Shown: positions 16,632-25,731, numbered from the stretch's first letter. The stretch: DNA of 30,604 bases from Lachnospiraceae bacterium UBA4364 (GCA_002393955.1 DGSK01000031.1:1707-32310), one strand, 5' to 3'. Notes: generated by a model from the letters alone, not told the origin. Made by a program: numbers and translations.

Positions 16632-18065
16632 ATGAGAAAAACCCTTTATTTAAAAATGCTCATAGCCTACCTTATCTTTGGTGTTTTTGGATTTATCATC
16701 GTTTCCACATTCATGCACCAGATGACCGTAAGGCAGCTGGAACAGGATAAGGCCAGGGAACTTTACAAAAACGCTTCCCTTATGGCACAGAATGAGGCTC
16801 TGGCAGTCTACAAAAATGAAATGTCGCTTATCTCACTTAAGGATATCATCGACAGAAATGCAGCTATTTCAGATGCGGTAGTCCGTATAGTAAATCCTTC
16901 GGGTCTTATAATCGTTTCTTCCGATTATGATCTGGACGTGGATAATCCGGAAGTAATAGAGAACTTTGACGTAACTTCTCTGTCCGGATCTTTTTACAGT
17001 GTCGGTACATTTTATGACTCCCTTGACGGCACGTATCTTACCGTGGCCTCCCCTATCACTTCCGGCCCGGTAGTTCATGGATATGTTGTTGCTTCCTACG
17101 ATATTGACCTGCTGGAAGAATCTTCCAATCATCTGCTGAACCTCGATTACATACTGCTGCTTATCATGTTCCTCCTGTCCCTGATAATCCTCATATTCTT
17201 TACTGAATTGGTATATATCCCCCTGCGGAAGATCATAACAGGTACTGAGCAGTATGCCTCAGGCAACCTTCATTATGAGATTTCCATAGAAAGCGATGAT
17301 GAAATAGGCTATCTCGCTGCCTCACTTGCTTATATGGCTCAGGAGCTTGCAAAGGGCGAGGACAACCAGAAAAAGATCGTTGCCAATGTCTCACACGATT
17401 TCAGATCTCCCCTTACTTCCATAAAGGGATACCTTGAGGCCATGAATGACGGTACCATTCCCCCTGAGCTTTTCCCCAAATACACAGGCATCGTGATAAA
17501 TGAGACCGACAGGCTGATAAAACTCACAAATAACCTGCTCACTCTTAACAACCTCAACACCAGCGGAATGATCCTTGATAGGACTGATTTTGATATCAAC
17601 AATGTGATCAGGCAGACAGCTTCAACCTTCGAGGGGAGCTGCCGCGGAAAGATGATCACCATTGAGCTTGCTCTTGTAGGTGATATCCTCTATGTAAACG
17701 CAGACCTTGGAAAGATACAACAGGTCCTCTACAACCTGATCGATAACGCCATAAAATTCAGCCACAAGAATTCCATCATACGTATCGAGACTGCGGAAAA
17801 GCATAATAAGGTATTTGTCTCTGTCAAGGACAGTGGCATAGGAATCCCCAAGGAAAGCGTTCCTTTGGTTTTCGACCGCTTCTATAAAAGCGATCTCTCG
17901 CGAGGAAAAGATAAAAAAGGCACGGGTCTCGGGCTTTCCATAACCCGTGAGATCATCCGTGCTCATAAAGAAAATATTAATGTTATTTCAACCGAAGGAG
18001 TAGGCTCAGAGTTCATCTTCTCCCTCCCCCTTTCCGATGATGATGTCACCGGAGAGGATGAGTAG
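16632..18065 (+). CDS. Membrane sensor histidine kinase
   Basis: A 477-aa kinase paired with the preceding regulator. TM1 is about residues 8-28 and TM2 about 172-194, enclosing an extracellular sensor of about 140 residues with PAS/dCache-like strands (VVRIVNPSGLIIVSSDYD). A HAMP domain follows (about 195-245; YIPLRKIITGTEQYASGNL), then the H-box with H255 (NVSHDFRSPLTSIKGYLEAM). The ATPase domain has an N-box (NLIDNAIKFSH, 368-378), G1 DSGIGIP (400-406), an F-box FDRFYKSD and G2 GTGLGLSITREII. All catalytic motifs are intact. The ribosome site before ATG 16632 is weak, so expression may depend on coupling with the regulator gene. The gene ends only 11 bases from the convergent REC-Hpt gene. 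The signal is unknown; motif order is that of the PhoR/ResE-like group. Confidence 0.94.
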   Translation: MRKTLYLKMLIAYLIFGVFGFIIVSTFMHQMTVRQLEQDKARELYKNASLMAQNEALAVYKNEMSLISLKDIIDRNAAISDAVVRIVNPSGLIIVSSDYDLDVDNPEVIENFDVTSLSGSFYSVGTFYDSLDGTYLTVASPITSGPVVHGYVVASYDIDLLEESSNHLLNLDYILLLIMFLLSLIILIFFTELVYIPLRKIITGTEQYASGNLHYEISIESDDEIGYLAASLAYMAQELAKGEDNQKKIVANVSHDFRSPLTSIKGYLEAMNDGTIPPELFPKYTGIVINETDRLIKLTNNLLTLNNLNTSGMILDRTDFDINNVIRQTASTFEGSCRGKMITIELALVGDILYVNADLGKIQQVLYNLIDNAIKFSHKNSIIRIETAEKHNKVFVSVKDSGIGIPKESVPLVFDRFYKSDLSRGKDKKGTGLGLSITREIIRAHKENINVISTEGVGSEFIFSLPLSDDDVTGEDE

Positions 18066-18076
18066 TTCCCTGTTTC

Positions 18077-19108
18077 TTACATCTGAAGCAATGCAGAAAT
18101 TCCCTTGAAGTCCATTTTAAGCCAAAGCTCCCTGATCTTATCATATCTATCTTTTTCCGATAAAGGAACATCATAGGTTTCAAGGTCATTGATAACGGAT
18201 TCCATATTGTCATAATCCATCCGCAGGGCATAACCTCCAAGCATCTCGTAAGCTTCTGCAAGCATATCTGCAGAAATAACCGGCTTCTTTTTCTTATCGG
18301 CAGCTGCCTGTCCTAAGGCGTCACCCAGCCCACTGCTGCACTCTGCGTACATTTCAAGCAGAGACGCTGTCTTTTCATCTATACAGCTGATATTTCCGTT
18401 CTTTCCTGCCTCCTCAAGCTCTTCCGCAAGATGGGAGAGGCTCATGACTCCTATTATACCCGCAGTGCTTTTAAGCGCATGCACTTTAATGGTATAGTTG
18501 TCCCAGTCTTCATTCTCATAAAAATCACGGATTTCTTTTATCCGAAGCTCAGAGGTGTTCAGGAATATCTCCAGGGCTTCCCTGTATTCTTCAGTACCGC
18601 CGCAGTTATCTATACCATTATCAAAGTTTATCCAGTTTATTGCCCTTAATTTTATAACCCAGTCAGGCACTGACATGGCATCGGTTCCCGAATCAGGCTC
18701 AGCTGTGTCACTTTCGTTTACGGCTGTCATATAGTCTATGACTTTATCTCCAAGCAGTTTTCCGTTTACAGGTTTCTGTATATAATCACAGAAACCCATA
18801 TCCCTGTATGCCTGACCGTCGTCATCGACAGAATTAGCGGTAAGTACTATACAGGGGGTCCTGCCGTTAAGCCCCGATGCATCGCTCCTGATTTCCTTAA
18901 AAGCAGTCACACCGTCCATATCCGGCATCAGATGGTCCATTAGGATCAGAGCGTACTTAGTTGTTTCTGTCTTTTGTATTGCTTCCGTTCCTGAGGTTGC
19001 TGTATCAACCTCAATCCCCCGCTTGGAGAGCAGCTTTTTGATAAGGATATTGTTCATATCCGTATCGTCAACTACCAGAACTTTTCCCAATGAATTGATA
19101 TCCGTCAT
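18077..19108 (-). CDS. Orphan REC-Hpt phosphorelay protein
   Basis: A 343-aa cytosolic protein with no kinase or output domain. Residues 8-130 are a receiver domain with D14-D15 (VVDDTDMN), phosphoacceptor D58 (LILMDHLMPDMDG), T90 (CIVLTAN) and K112 (YIQKPVNG). Residues about 150-270 are an Hpt domain with H210 in KVHALKSTAGIIG. A helical C-terminal part (about 285-343, ending RELWLKMDFKGISALLQM) has no assigned role. Such proteins usually pass phosphate between a hybrid kinase and a final regulator; no hybrid kinase lies in this window. The ATG 19108 has an AGAGG site. The gene is convergent with the histidine kinase, with 11 bases between and no visible terminator. Confidence 0.9.
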   Translation of the reverse strand: MTDINSLGKVLVVDDTDMNNILIKKLLSKRGIEVDTATSGTEAIQKTETTKYALILMDHLMPDMDGVTAFKEIRSDASGLNGRTPCIVLTANSVDDDGQAYRDMGFCDYIQKPVNGKLLGDKVIDYMTAVNESDTAEPDSGTDAMSVPDWVIKLRAINWINFDNGIDNCGGTEEYREALEIFLNTSELRIKEIRDFYENEDWDNYTIKVHALKSTAGIIGVMSLSHLAEELEEAGKNGNISCIDEKTASLLEMYAECSSGLGDALGQAAADKKKKPVISADMLAEAYEMLGGYALRMDYDNMESVINDLETYDVPLSEKDRYDKIRELWLKMDFKGISALLQM

Positions 19109-19120
19109 TTTTCCTCTTTC

Positions 19121-19135
19121 TGCCGCTTTGCGGCA
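19121..19135. promoter_or_regulatory. Perfect hairpin TGCCGC-TTT-GCGGCA upstream of the REC-Hpt gene
   Basis: A perfect 6-bp GC-rich stem with a 3-base loop sits 12 bases before the ATG of the REC-Hpt gene and just upstream of its AGAGG site. There is no T-run on either strand, so it is not a typical intrinsic terminator for the aldehyde dehydrogenase upstream. It could be a 5' leader stem, an mRNA-stabilising structure or an operator. A nearby TGAC-rich stretch (19147-19167) contains smaller imperfect symmetries. Confidence 0.4.
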
Positions 19136-19165
19136 TCAATGTTCAGTGACATTTTCTGACAACAG

Positions 19166-20548
19166 TCATCTCAAGAATAATCTTAACAGTTTTTCATTCA
19201 GTTTTGTATATGGCTGATACCTCATAGGCATATCTATCCAGTTCTTTTTATCCAGGATGCTCTTTTCATGAGTAAAGGTATAGAATCCGTGCTTTCCATG
19301 GTACGCACCCATGCCGCTCTCTCCCACTCCGCCAAAAGGCATCTCGCTGGTTGCTATATGTACCACTGCATCATTTATGCATCCGCCGCCATAACGGCAT
19401 TTTTCCGTAACCCTTTTGATATTTTCCTTATCCGTTGAGAATATGTACAGGGCTAAAGGCTTAGCATGATCTTCCACCATTTCTATTGCCTCCCCTATTT
19501 TCTTATACGTAAGTACAGGCATTATGGGGCCGAATATCTCCTGTCCCATAACAGGATCCTCCCAGCTCACATTATCCATAACCGTAGGCTCAATGCGAAG
19601 AGTTTCCGCATCACTTTTTCCCCCGTGTACCACCTTTTTCTTTTCTATCAGTGAGCATATCCTGTCATAATGCTTTTTATTGATCATCTTGCCATAATCC
19701 CTGTTTTCAAGGGGATGGCGTCCAAACTGCCTTATTATCTCCTTTTTCACATATACCAGGAACTCATCCCTTACCGATTCATCACAGAGGATATAGTCAG
19801 GAGAGACACATGTCTGTCCGCAGTTCATGAATTTAGCAAATACGATACGTCTTGCAGCCAGCTTAAGCTTTGCCGTTCTGTCGACTATGCAGGGACATTT
19901 ACCGCCCAGTTCAAGCGTCACCGGTGTAAGATGCTCAGCCACCTGATGCAGCACTTCCTTACCCACTGCCTGTGAGCCTGTAAAAAAGATATAATCAAAC
20001 TTCTGCTTCAGCAGAAATTGATTTTCTTCCCTTCCGCCGGTAAATACCGCAACATATTCCTTCTTAAAAGTCTCCCTTATCATCTTGGCCATAACCGCCG
20101 ATGTCTCCTGTGAGTAAGCAGAAGGTTTCAGCACTATGGTGTTGCCCGCCGCCAGAGCATTTATTAACGGTGCCATCGAAAGCAGAAAAGGATAATTCCA
20201 GGGACTCATGATGAGCACATTGCCATAAGGGCATGGCACGATCCTGCTCACGGCATGGAAGTTCGTGATCGGAGTAGGCACTCGCCTGACAGCCGCATAC
20301 CTGCCAATGTGACGCAGCATATAGCTTATTTCACTAAGCGCAAGTCCCACTTCGCAGATATAGGCTTCCATCCCTGACTTTCCCAGATCCATACGGAGAG
20401 CCGCCTGTATTTCAGGCTCATACTTTCTTATGGCACGAGCAAGCTTCTTAAGCGCCCGTATCCGGTAACCTACAGGAAGCGTAGCGCCTGTCCTGAAAAA
20501 AGCACGCTGCGCATTTATTATCCGTTCTTTTTCTGCATCCGTCATCAT
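19166..20548 (-). CDS. NAD(P)-dependent aldehyde dehydrogenase, class 3 / YwdH-like
   Basis: A 460-aa ALDH-superfamily enzyme oxidising an aldehyde to its acid with NAD(P)+. The motifs are complete: MSPWNYPFLLSMAPL, the coenzyme loop FFTGSQAVGKEV, general base Glu in VTLELGGKCPCIV, catalytic Cys in FMNCGQTCVSPDYIL, and EIFGPIMPVL. The C-terminal part PFGGVGESGMGAYHGKHGFYTF is typical of class 3, fatty or long-chain aldehyde dehydrogenases, whose length (about 455-490 aa) it matches. No C-terminal membrane helix is present, so it is probably soluble. It starts at ATG 20548, with a second ATG one codon later and a GGGAG site, 18 bases after potD. Co-transcription with the polyamine transporter is likely. 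The sequence class does not itself point to aminoaldehydes. Confidence 0.93.
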   Translation of the reverse strand: MMTDAEKERIINAQRAFFRTGATLPVGYRIRALKKLARAIRKYEPEIQAALRMDLGKSGMEAYICEVGLALSEISYMLRHIGRYAAVRRVPTPITNFHAVSRIVPCPYGNVLIMSPWNYPFLLSMAPLINALAAGNTIVLKPSAYSQETSAVMAKMIRETFKKEYVAVFTGGREENQFLLKQKFDYIFFTGSQAVGKEVLHQVAEHLTPVTLELGGKCPCIVDRTAKLKLAARRIVFAKFMNCGQTCVSPDYILCDESVRDEFLVYVKKEIIRQFGRHPLENRDYGKMINKKHYDRICSLIEKKKVVHGGKSDAETLRIEPTVMDNVSWEDPVMGQEIFGPIMPVLTYKKIGEAIEMVEDHAKPLALYIFSTDKENIKRVTEKCRYGGGCINDAVVHIATSEMPFGGVGESGMGAYHGKHGFYTFTHEKSILDKKNWIDMPMRYQPYTKLNEKLLRLFLR

Positions 20549-20566
20549 AATACTCCCAATAATGAG

Positions 20567-21619
20567 TTACTCAGACTTTATGTCCTTCCAGTAATCATTC
20601 ATAAGATCTACCGTATCATCGTCAAGGCGCTGATATACCTCACAGCCGCTCATATCATCCAGGTCCGGGAAGAGTGTCTTGTTATTCCTTACTTCCTCAT
20701 CCAGATTTGCAATAGTCGCCTGATTTGATGTAGCATAATACACGTACTCAAAATTCTTTTCTGCCACATCCTCACGGCACACCAGATAATCCAGGAACTC
20801 ATAGACTGCATCCTGGTTCTCACAATCCTTCGTCATAGCCCAGCAGTCAATCCATAAGTTTGTCCCCTCCTTTGGAATGACATACTTAAGCTTGTCATTT
20901 TCCATCTCAGCCAGTATGCCGTCTCCGGAATAAACTACGCCTATTGCCGCATTCTCAGCGATCATCTCATCCCTGACCTCATCCACCAGGTACTGGTAAA
21001 CATCGGGCTTCTGCTCTATGAGAAGATTTTTAGCTGCTTCCAGCTCTGCCCGGTCGGTAGTATTACAGGAATGTCCCTGATATTTTTCTGCTATCATGAA
21101 CGCATCTCTCATGCTGTTCTGCATATATATGGAACCTGCATACTTGCCGTTAAACAGCACATCCCAGCTGTCGATCTCCTCGTCCACCATTTCGGTATTG
21201 TAAAGGATTCCGACTGTGCCCCAGAAATACGGAAGCACATACTTATTTCCCTCGTCAAATGTATTGCAGAACTCCCATATTTCAGGGCTGATATTATCTA
21301 TATGCTCAAACTTTGAAAAATCCATTTCCTGAAGAGATCCCTCCGACATCATCTTCATAAGCACATATTCCGAAGTGCATAGACAGTCATACTTAACTGC
21401 TCCTGCCGAAAATTTAGCATATAATTCCTCGGGTGTTGAGGCCTCCTCATAGAGTACTTCTATGCCGGTCTCTGCCGTAAAATCATCAAGGATTTCAGGA
21501 TCGATATACATACCGTAATTAAATACGGTGATGGACTCCTTTGTACCGCCGTTGCATCCGGAAAATACACATACCGAGCCTATTGCAAGGGTCATCAGCA
21601 AAGCAATTCTTTTCTTCAT
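20567..21619 (-). CDS. potD: Spermidine/putrescine ABC transporter substrate-binding lipoprotein
   Basis: The extracellular polyamine-binding subunit. The start is set at ATG 21619 (350 aa), with AAGGTGA at proper spacing; an in-frame GTG at 21628 overlaps the potC stop. Residues 1-21 are a lipoprotein signal with lipobox FSGC and lipidated C22. The mature protein is a PotD-like periplasmic-binding fold: ITVFNYGMYIDPEILDDFTA, KYDCLCTSEYVLMKMMSEG, VLPYFWGTVGILYNTEMVD and NLWIDCWAMTKDCENQDAVY are family landmarks for the binding cleft. It is the last gene of potABCD and is coupled to potC. Specificity (spermidine or putrescine) cannot be read from the sequence by eye. Confidence 0.95.
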   Translation of the reverse strand: MKKRIALLMTLAIGSVCVFSGCNGGTKESITVFNYGMYIDPEILDDFTAETGIEVLYEEASTPEELYAKFSAGAVKYDCLCTSEYVLMKMMSEGSLQEMDFSKFEHIDNISPEIWEFCNTFDEGNKYVLPYFWGTVGILYNTEMVDEEIDSWDVLFNGKYAGSIYMQNSMRDAFMIAEKYQGHSCNTTDRAELEAAKNLLIEQKPDVYQYLVDEVRDEMIAENAAIGVVYSGDGILAEMENDKLKYVIPKEGTNLWIDCWAMTKDCENQDAVYEFLDYLVCREDVAEKNFEYVYYATSNQATIANLDEEVRNNKTLFPDLDDMSGCEVYQRLDDDTVDLMNDYWKDIKSE

Positions 21620-21624
21620 TTTTT

Positions 21625-22422
21625 TCACCTTTCTGCCGCTTTAATTTTATTCTTTTTCGGTGCCGTCAGTACATTGACTGATACAAGCAACAATACCGTT
21701 ATTATAAATATGACTGTAGAAAGAGCATACATGCTGGGTTCGATGCCCCTTCTCTTTTCCGCATATACCATAGTGGACAGATTATCAAATCCCGCACCTT
21801 TGGTAAAAAACGTGATCACGAAATCATCCATGGACATTGTAACTGCCATGAAGAAACCGGCAAGCATCCCCGGAACTATCTCCGGAAGGATCACCTTGAA
21901 AAAGGAATATACAGGTCCGCCCCCCAGGTCCCTGGCTGCTTCATAAGTACTTACATCTATCTGGTTAAAACGCGGCATTATATTCAATATCACATATGGA
22001 ATATTAAATGTGATATGTGCCAGCAGGACGCTTGTAAAATTGAGTTTCATGAAGCTCATAAAGAAAAGCATCATGGCAATACCTGTAACTATATCCGCAT
22101 TCAGCATGGGTATATTTGTTATGGTCATGACAAGTGAATACTGTCTCTTGTTCATAGCATCGATACCTATGCAGGCCACGAGTCCCAGCAGGGTCGCTAT
22201 TACCGCACTTATAAGCGCCAGAGCTATAGTATTGCCGAATGCATTCATTATCCTTGTGGATCGGAACATGTCCGCATACCATTTTAATGAAAATCCTCCC
22301 CAGGAAGCATACGTCTTCCTGGAATTAAACGACAGCGCAATAAGCACCAGGATAGGCGCATACATAAAGATCATAACTATTGCAACATAAAATCTGCAGA
22401 AAAAACTCTTAAGCCCTACCAT
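21625..22422 (-). CDS. potC: Spermidine/putrescine ABC transporter permease
   Basis: One of the two membrane subunits of the polyamine importer, 265 aa with about six membrane helices (for example IVMIFMYAPILVLIALSF and TVIFIITVLLLVSVNVL). The cytoplasmic coupling loop that contacts the ATPase is visible as YEAARDLGGGPVYSFFKVILPEIVPGM (EAA motif, EAAxDLGxxxxxxF...P). The start ATG overlaps the end of potB by seven bases, and its TGA overlaps the alternative GTG start of potD, so translation is coupled. Length and order match PotC in PotABCD systems. Confidence 0.95.
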   Translation of the reverse strand: MVGLKSFFCRFYVAIVMIFMYAPILVLIALSFNSRKTYASWGGFSLKWYADMFRSTRIMNAFGNTIALALISAVIATLLGLVACIGIDAMNKRQYSLVMTITNIPMLNADIVTGIAMMLFFMSFMKLNFTSVLLAHITFNIPYVILNIMPRFNQIDVSTYEAARDLGGGPVYSFFKVILPEIVPGMLAGFFMAVTMSMDDFVITFFTKGAGFDNLSTMVYAEKRRGIEPSMYALSTVIFIITVLLLVSVNVLTAPKKNKIKAAER

Positions 22423-23234
22423 ACATTAGACTCCCTGTCTTTTCCTTCATGCTTTTCGGTAAAAAGCAGTCCTATTATAACAAATATCAGTAAAGCGAAT
22501 GAAAGTCCCGAACCAAGATTGTAATCCGCCGTCGTCAGGAACTCCTGCTCTATTATATTTCCCAGGAGCTGTATCTTTCCTCCGCCTAAAAGCTCGGGAA
22601 TTACGAAAGATGTAAGTGATGGAATGAACACCATGGTAATACCGCTGATAATGCCGGCTTTTGACAAAGGTATCATTATCTTGAATATCTTCTCAAATCT
22701 GGATGCCCCCAGATCCGCAGCGGCATCAATGATGTCGTCCTCAATATCCATAACCGCATTGTATATCGGAAGTATCATATAGGGCAGGAAGTCATAGACT
22801 ATACCAAAAACAATTGCCCCCTTTGTATTTAACATGCTAAAAGGTCCCAGTCCTACAAGACCGATGACTGTATTGATTATGCCATTCTTATTGAGTATTA
22901 TCTGGAGCGCCATGATGCGGAGCACGGAATTCATCCACATTGGAAGAATGAGAACCATAAGCATGGTGCTCTTATTCTTAAGATCCAGGCTTCTCATCAT
23001 CAATGCCAGCGGATATGCGATCAAAAGGCATATCATGGTACAGATTAACGACAGCTCTAATGAAAGCATCGTCGCCTTGATATGATTTGAATCAAGAATG
23101 GCAAACACGTTGGAAAGGGTTATTCCGCCTTCCTTTGTCGTAAAGGCATAGTAGGCCACAAAAATAAGCGGGACGACAATAAATGCCACCATCCATATGA
23201 TATATGGCAATGCCACGTATTTACGCTTCATCAT
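22416..23234 (-). CDS. potB: Spermidine/putrescine ABC transporter permease
   Basis: The second permease subunit, 272 aa with about six membrane helices, beginning YVALPYIIWMVAFIVVPLIF. The EAA coupling motif reads DAAADLGASRFEKIFKIMIP. The potA stop and the potB start share a base as TAATGATG after AAGGAG; the second ATG (23231) has the better spacing to that site. The C-terminal helix ALLIFVIIGLLF is followed by a charged tail ending NVW. Together with PotC it forms the channel powered by PotA. Confidence 0.95.
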   Translation of the reverse strand: MMKRKYVALPYIIWMVAFIVVPLIFVAYYAFTTKEGGITLSNVFAILDSNHIKATMLSLELSLICTMICLLIAYPLALMMRSLDLKNKSTMLMVLILPMWMNSVLRIMALQIILNKNGIINTVIGLVGLGPFSMLNTKGAIVFGIVYDFLPYMILPIYNAVMDIEDDIIDAAADLGASRFEKIFKIMIPLSKAGIISGITMVFIPSLTSFVIPELLGGGKIQLLGNIIEQEFLTTADYNLGSGLSFALLIFVIIGLLFTEKHEGKDRESNVW

Positions 23235-24304
23235 TACTCCTTATGATTGACCTCTTCGTCTTCAGATTCAGGCTTATTCATTATCTGAATATTAAAAGGC
23301 TTCACGTACAGATCTATATCCATTCCCGGCTCATGATACTCGGTTGTGTGTATCATCCAGTTTATACCTATTCCTTCGGCAAATATCTCATAATGCACAC
23401 CCTTGAAAAGAATGGATGATACCTTTGCCGGGAAGATGCCTTCTCCCCTCTTTCTTATCTCCATATCTTCAGGACGGATGACTACATCCACAGGCTTATT
23501 CTCCCCAAAGCCTTTGTCGACGCAGGCAAATTTTGTACCGTTTATTTCGACCAGTTCATCCCTTATCATGGTTGCGCTCAGAAGATTTGCATCCCCTATA
23601 AAATCAGCCACGAAAGCATTCTGGGGCTCATTGTATATATCTTCCGGAGTTCCGATCTGCTGTATATAGCCCTGGTTCATCACCACGATCTTATCAGACA
23701 TGGTAAGGGCTTCCTCCTGGTCATGTGTAACAAAGATAAAAGTTATGCCCAGCTCTTTCTTAAGACGTATCAGCTCTTTCTGCATATCCTGACGGAGCTT
23801 CAGGTCAAGTGCTCCTAACGGCTCATCTAACAGAAGCACTTTCGGTTCATTAACTATTGCTCGTGCAATGGCAATACGCTGCTGCTGGCCACCGCTCAGG
23901 GAACGCGGCTTTCTCTTTTCATAGCCCTTAAGATTAACCAGCTCCAGGGCATAGTTAATCTTATCCCGTATATACTTTTCGTCCTTCTTTTTTACCCTCA
24001 GGCCGAAGGCGATATTATCCTCTACAGTCATATGGGGAAAAAGCGCATATTTCTGGAATACGGTATTTAGCGGCCTTTTTTCCGTCGGCATGTAAGTGAT
24101 ATCCTCACCGTCCATAAGAACCTTTCCCGAATCAGGGGTTACGAAACCGCCTATAATCCTTAGAGTAGTGGTCTTTCCGCACCCGGAGGGACCAAGGAGG
24201 GTAACAAATTCATTCCTCTTGATATCCAGTGAAAGATCCTCCAGGACCATGGTCCCCTCAAATGATTTATTTATTCCTACTAAGTTTAAAATATCTGTAT
24301 CCAT
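23234..24304 (-). CDS. potA: Spermidine/putrescine ABC transporter ATP-binding protein
   Basis: The ATPase subunit, 356 aa. It has Walker A GPSGCGKTT (about 38-46), a Q-loop in NTVFQKYALFPHM, signature LSGGQQQRIAIARA, Walker B VLLLDEPLGALD and an H-loop in FVTHDQEEAL. Residues about 240-345 form the TOBE/OB regulatory domain (VVIRPEDMEIRKRGEGIFPA). The sequence order and PotA-type spacing fit the MalK/PotA group. The start ATG 24304 has a GAGGG site. It is the first gene of potABCD, behind a possible promoter in the preceding intergenic region. Confidence 0.96.
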   Translation of the reverse strand: MDTDILNLVGINKSFEGTMVLEDLSLDIKRNEFVTLLGPSGCGKTTTLRIIGGFVTPDSGKVLMDGEDITYMPTEKRPLNTVFQKYALFPHMTVEDNIAFGLRVKKKDEKYIRDKINYALELVNLKGYEKRKPRSLSGGQQQRIAIARAIVNEPKVLLLDEPLGALDLKLRQDMQKELIRLKKELGITFIFVTHDQEEALTMSDKIVVMNQGYIQQIGTPEDIYNEPQNAFVADFIGDANLLSATMIRDELVEINGTKFACVDKGFGENKPVDVVIRPEDMEIRKRGEGIFPAKVSSILFKGVHYEIFAEGIGINWMIHTTEYHEPGMDIDLYVKPFNIQIMNKPESEDEEVNHKE

Positions 24305-24420
24305 CTTAATCCCTCACCCATTCAGCCTGCAGGTAACGCAGACCGGGTTTAAGCAGTAAAAAACAAGCAAAACATAGTATATCAGATTTTAAGCGTTCAT
24401 TCCACGAATAACTGCCGGCT
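24305..24420 (-). promoter_or_regulatory. Candidate promoter region of potABCD
   Basis: A TATACT -10-like hexamer lies on the minus strand about 75 bases upstream of the potA ATG (within GATATACTATG). The hexamer 17 bases further up (TGGAAT) matches a -35 only weakly. No terminator with a T-run was found for the upstream CBS gene; an imperfect GTTATTC-GTG-GAATGAAC stem lies just after its stop. The rest of the leader shows no recognised riboswitch. Confidence 0.4.
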
Positions 24421-25731
24421 TTAACTTTCTGTTTTCGCCGCTTCTTCCTTTCCTGGAAGATAAGCAAGCACGGAAAGTATCCTGTTGTTTTCCGCCTTTT
24501 CCACCTTGAGGAGGGTCCCGTCCTCAAGGGTCACTTCCTCGCCTTCCTCAGGCAGCCTGTCATCCAGGTATTCTATGATTATTCCGCCTATCGAATCATA
24601 ATCTTCGCTTTCAAGTTCCGTCCCTATGGCATCATTTATATCGTCTAACTTCATGGTGCCTTCTATACGATACACCCCATCTCCCAGTTTGCATATCATC
24701 TCATCTTCGTCGTAATCGTACTCATCACGGATCTCGCCGAATATCTCCTCCACCATGTCCTCAAGAGTGATCATTCCTTCTGCTGCGCCGTATTCATTAA
24801 GCACGATAGTCAGAGGAACGCTTTTTTCACGCATCTCACTCATCAGTTCCGAGACTTTTTTATATTCATAAGTATAATAAACGTCACGCATCAGATCCCT
24901 TAGATGGAATTTATCAGGATTTTCGATAAACAGCATATCCTTAACGTTAAGGACACCGATGATATTGTCCGGCGATTCATCATATACAGGAATCCTTGTA
25001 TACATATTTTCCTTGAAAAGATCCATAAGCTCCGAATAAGACGTATGGAAATCCGCAGTGACCATATTGACTCTCGGGACCATGATATCCTTGGCTACAG
25101 CATCTGAAAAATCAAACATATTGTGGATCATCTCACGCTCGCCGGATTCTATCACCCCCTGGGAGTGGCTTGTATCCACATAGGAAAGCAGTTCGCTTTC
25201 AGATATGCTCACGATCTTTTTTTCAGGATCTATACGCATTAGTCTGAGCAGTCCGTTGGACAGCTTATCTATGACAAAAACCACCGGAAAAAGAACAAAC
25301 ATCAAAAGCCTGATGACCGGAGCATAGGCAAAAGCTATCTTTTCATTCTTGAGCATAGCTGTAGTCTTGGGAACGATCTCCCCAAACAGGAGAACTATCA
25401 CTGTCAGAAGCCCCGTTGCGATTCCCACCGCCCAGGAGCCGAAGATATCCGTAGCCAGCACAGTCGCCAGTGCGGACGCTGAAATATTTACTATATTATT
25501 ACCTACAAGAACGGTCGTGAGCATCCTGCTGTAGTTTGAAAGAATATCAGATACCATAGCTGCCCTGGCAGAGCCCGACTCCACCTGAGTCTTAAGCCTG
25601 GTCCTGTTCAATGTTGAAAAAGCTGTTTCAGCGGATGAAAAAAAGGAAGAGCACAGTATAAGAAGAATAAGCACCAAAAAGCCTATTGCATTTTTTTCCG
25701 TAAAAGAGATTTGCATCAGTTTCTCGATCAT
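24421..25731 (-). CDS. CNNM/HlyC-CorC family membrane protein with CBS pair
   Basis: A 436-aa protein of the hemolysin C / CorC / CNNM group, proposed in several bacteria to take part in Mg2+ or other cation export. Residues about 15-190 form the DUF21/CNNM membrane domain (LVLILLILCSSFFSSAETAFSTLNRTRL, VLVGNNIVNISASALATVL, LLFGEIVPKTTA). Residues about 210-330 form two CBS domains (VAKDIMVPRVNMVT, RIPVYDESPDNIIGVLNVKD, PLTIVLNEYGAAEGMITLED) that probably bind ATP-Mg or a nucleotide. Residues about 345-430 are the CorC_HlyC domain. The domain order and length are normal. Its ATG overlaps the rlmB TGA by four bases (ATGA), so translation is coupled. It is not a demonstrated hemolysin. Confidence 0.92.
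   Translation of the reverse strand: MIEKLMQISFTEKNAIGFLVLILLILCSSFFSSAETAFSTLNRTRLKTQVESGSARAAMVSDILSNYSRMLTTVLVGNNIVNISASALATVLATDIFGSWAVGIATGLLTVIVLLFGEIVPKTTAMLKNEKIAFAYAPVIRLLMFVLFPVVFVIDKLSNGLLRLMRIDPEKKIVSISESELLSYVDTSHSQGVIESGEREMIHNMFDFSDAVAKDIMVPRVNMVTADFHTSYSELMDLFKENMYTRIPVYDESPDNIIGVLNVKDMLFIENPDKFHLRDLMRDVYYTYEYKKVSELMSEMREKSVPLTIVLNEYGAAEGMITLEDMVEEIFGEIRDEYDYDEDEMICKLGDGVYRIEGTMKLDDINDAIGTELESEDYDSIGGIIIEYLDDRLPEEGEEVTLEDGTLLKVEKAENNRILSVLAYLPGKEEAAKTES

Noticed and set aside
18060..18080. Bidirectional terminator between the histidine kinase and REC-Hpt genes
   Set aside because: The 11-base gap holds no hairpin or T-run; any terminator must lie inside the coding regions.
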